Shown one piece after another: positions 32,506 through 33,423 of a stretch of DNA of 33,423 bases (within the stretch, counting starts at the first letter, position 1; each line of letters opens with the position of its first letter). Under the pieces are notes generated by a model, which worked only from the letters and a program-made list of their open reading frames with translations, had not been told where the DNA came from and searched no databases. The stretch comes from RUG11272 sp045226335. GTDB lineage: Bacteria; Bacillota; Clostridia; Christensenellales; Aristaeellaceae. Both the position numbers and the translations under genes were made by a program. The stretch covers positions 1 to 33,423 of the forward strand of contig JBGVCH010000111.1 of assembly GCA_045226335.1 (NCBI GenBank), read 5' to 3'.

Positions 32506-33423
32506 GGGGCCTGCGCGCCGGCCAGGACCGCGATGCCGCGCTCCGTGTCGGCAAAGGGCCGGAGCACCGCCTCAAAGGATTCGCCTTCCGTCTTCGGCAG
32601 CACCGGCACGTCCGCGCCCGCCGCGGCCGCGGAGAGACAGAGGGGCGCCACGGTCAGGCCGTCCCGCGTGAAGGGATTTCCCGTCAAAGCTGGATAACCG
32701 GCCGCGCCGTCCGCCGGCCAGGTCATCAGTTCCGGACCGCGGTAGACCGTGTGGCTCTGGTGATAGCCGTCCTCCACCGTCAGGGCCGGTTCAAAGGTCA
32801 GCCGCACCGTATCGCCGTCCCGCCATTCCCGGGTTTCGGCCCAGTCCGCGCCGCTGTTCGCCGCTTCCGGCGCGCCGCCGCAGACCGACACCGCGGCCCC
32901 CGACATCCACGCGGGGATGCGCACGCTCAGGTTCAACCGCACGGGTTTCTCCCCCGTGACCGCGATCGTCGCCTCCCCCGGCGCGCACTGGACCCGGATC
33001 CGCAGTCGGTCCGTTCCGTCCGTCCAGGCAAAAACCAGATCCCGCAGACTCAGCAGGCACAGCCCATCGATCTTCAGCGCGGCCGACGCGCACAGCAGCG
33101 CGGCCCAGCCCCTCAGCAGCCGTCCCAGGGCTTCGGGCGCTTTCTTCTCCCGCTCCGGGTCCCTGTTCACCGAAAAGCAGTTCAGCCGGCCGGCCACGGG
33201 AAGCGCGTTCACCGCCAGGCGCTCCAGTGGCGCCAGAGCCCATTCCTCCCCCGCCGCGGCATAGCCCGCCAGGCATTCCGCCCAGGCGCCCACCGAGGCC
33301 GGGTCGATCTCCGACACAGGTGAACGGCCGTTCAGCAGCGGCGCGGCGGAGGTTCCGCCGCAGGCCTGGCCGTGCCAGCGGCTGATGCGCTGCCAGCCCC
33401 GCTCCCCGGCCTCGTGTTCCGTG
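32502..33423 (-). CDS. GH127/DUF1680-like protein (partial, N-terminus beyond window)
   Basis: The last 306 codons of a larger gene; the frame stays open to the window edge, and the GTG at 33315-33317 is not a start. The distal part matches the all-beta region of the GH127/DUF1680 family: LNLSVRIPAW, then EWRDGDTVRLTFEPALTV and VYRGPELMTW, like the family's RIPAW / W.(D/E)GD.V.L / (E/Y)RGP pattern. The upstream stretch (GTSAAPLLNGRSPVSEID...LERLAVNALPV) matches the family's end of the alpha/alpha barrel. Characterised GH127 enzymes are beta-L-arabinofuranosidases with a zinc held by three Cys and a Glu; here the expected Glu-x-Cys reads SEID and no Cys-Cys pair is seen, so activity may differ. 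Its TGA overlaps the dus ATG by 4 bp. Confidence 0.75.

Noticed and set aside
33315..33317. GTG as the start of a 271-residue protein at the right edge.
   Set aside because: The frame continues upstream without a stop to the window end and the extra residues match the GH127/DUF1680 family, so the gene is simply cut off.

Overview
The window is GC-rich DNA from a bacterium with Gram-positive-type expression signals: strong AGGAGG-type ribosome sites, several TTG/GTG starts, compact co-directional operons and many short intrinsic terminators. Gene content (CUT1 sugar ABC importer with its own MsmX-like ATPase, a YesM-type sensor kinase, secreted GH3 enzymes, a class A penicillin-binding protein, a DltC-like carrier protein) suggests a carbohydrate-degrading, high-GC Clostridia member, perhaps of the gut or rumen. 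The taxonomic guess is inference. No mobile element, CRISPR array, rRNA or tRNA gene was seen.

Region 1 (1-10182, minus strand). After a partial acyl-carrier-protein gene at the edge comes a seven-gene glycan-use operon, transcribed right to left: a CBM9/DOMON-like secreted protein, a sugar-binding protein, GH3 enzyme A, a MalF-like permease with an unusual N-terminal extracytoplasmic domain, a MalG-like permease, GH3 enzyme B (with a 17-residue acidic insert), and the ATPase. Two secreted GH3 paralogues presumably trim beta-linked oligosaccharides outside the cell and the importer takes up the products. A strong hairpin separates the binding-protein half from the permease half.

Region 2 (10183-13403). 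A divergent control region holds promoters for both sides and a 21-bp direct repeat with 22-bp period. It leads rightwards to a YesM-type histidine kinase and a secreted CE1/esterase-D-type esterase. No partner response regulator is present.

Region 3 (13404-22110). A lipoprotein with six peptidoglycan-binding repeats faces thrC across a bidirectional terminator. Then comes a minus-strand operon, read right to left: NodB-type deacetylase, class A PBP, CE12-type acetylesterase and a small P-loop protein.

Region 4 (22111-27294, plus strand). A WYL-domain regulator with TTTGCAAA palindromes in its divergent promoter region, a YjgR/HerA-type ATPase with a repeat-bearing tail, and a GH3-like gene whose catalytic features look eroded.

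Region 5 (27300-33423, minus strand). A tightly coupled operon, right to left: a GH127/DUF1680-like protein (cut by the window edge), tRNA-dihydrouridine synthase, and three large secreted proteins of unknown function that may be distant paralogues. This last set is the best candidate for something undescribed.
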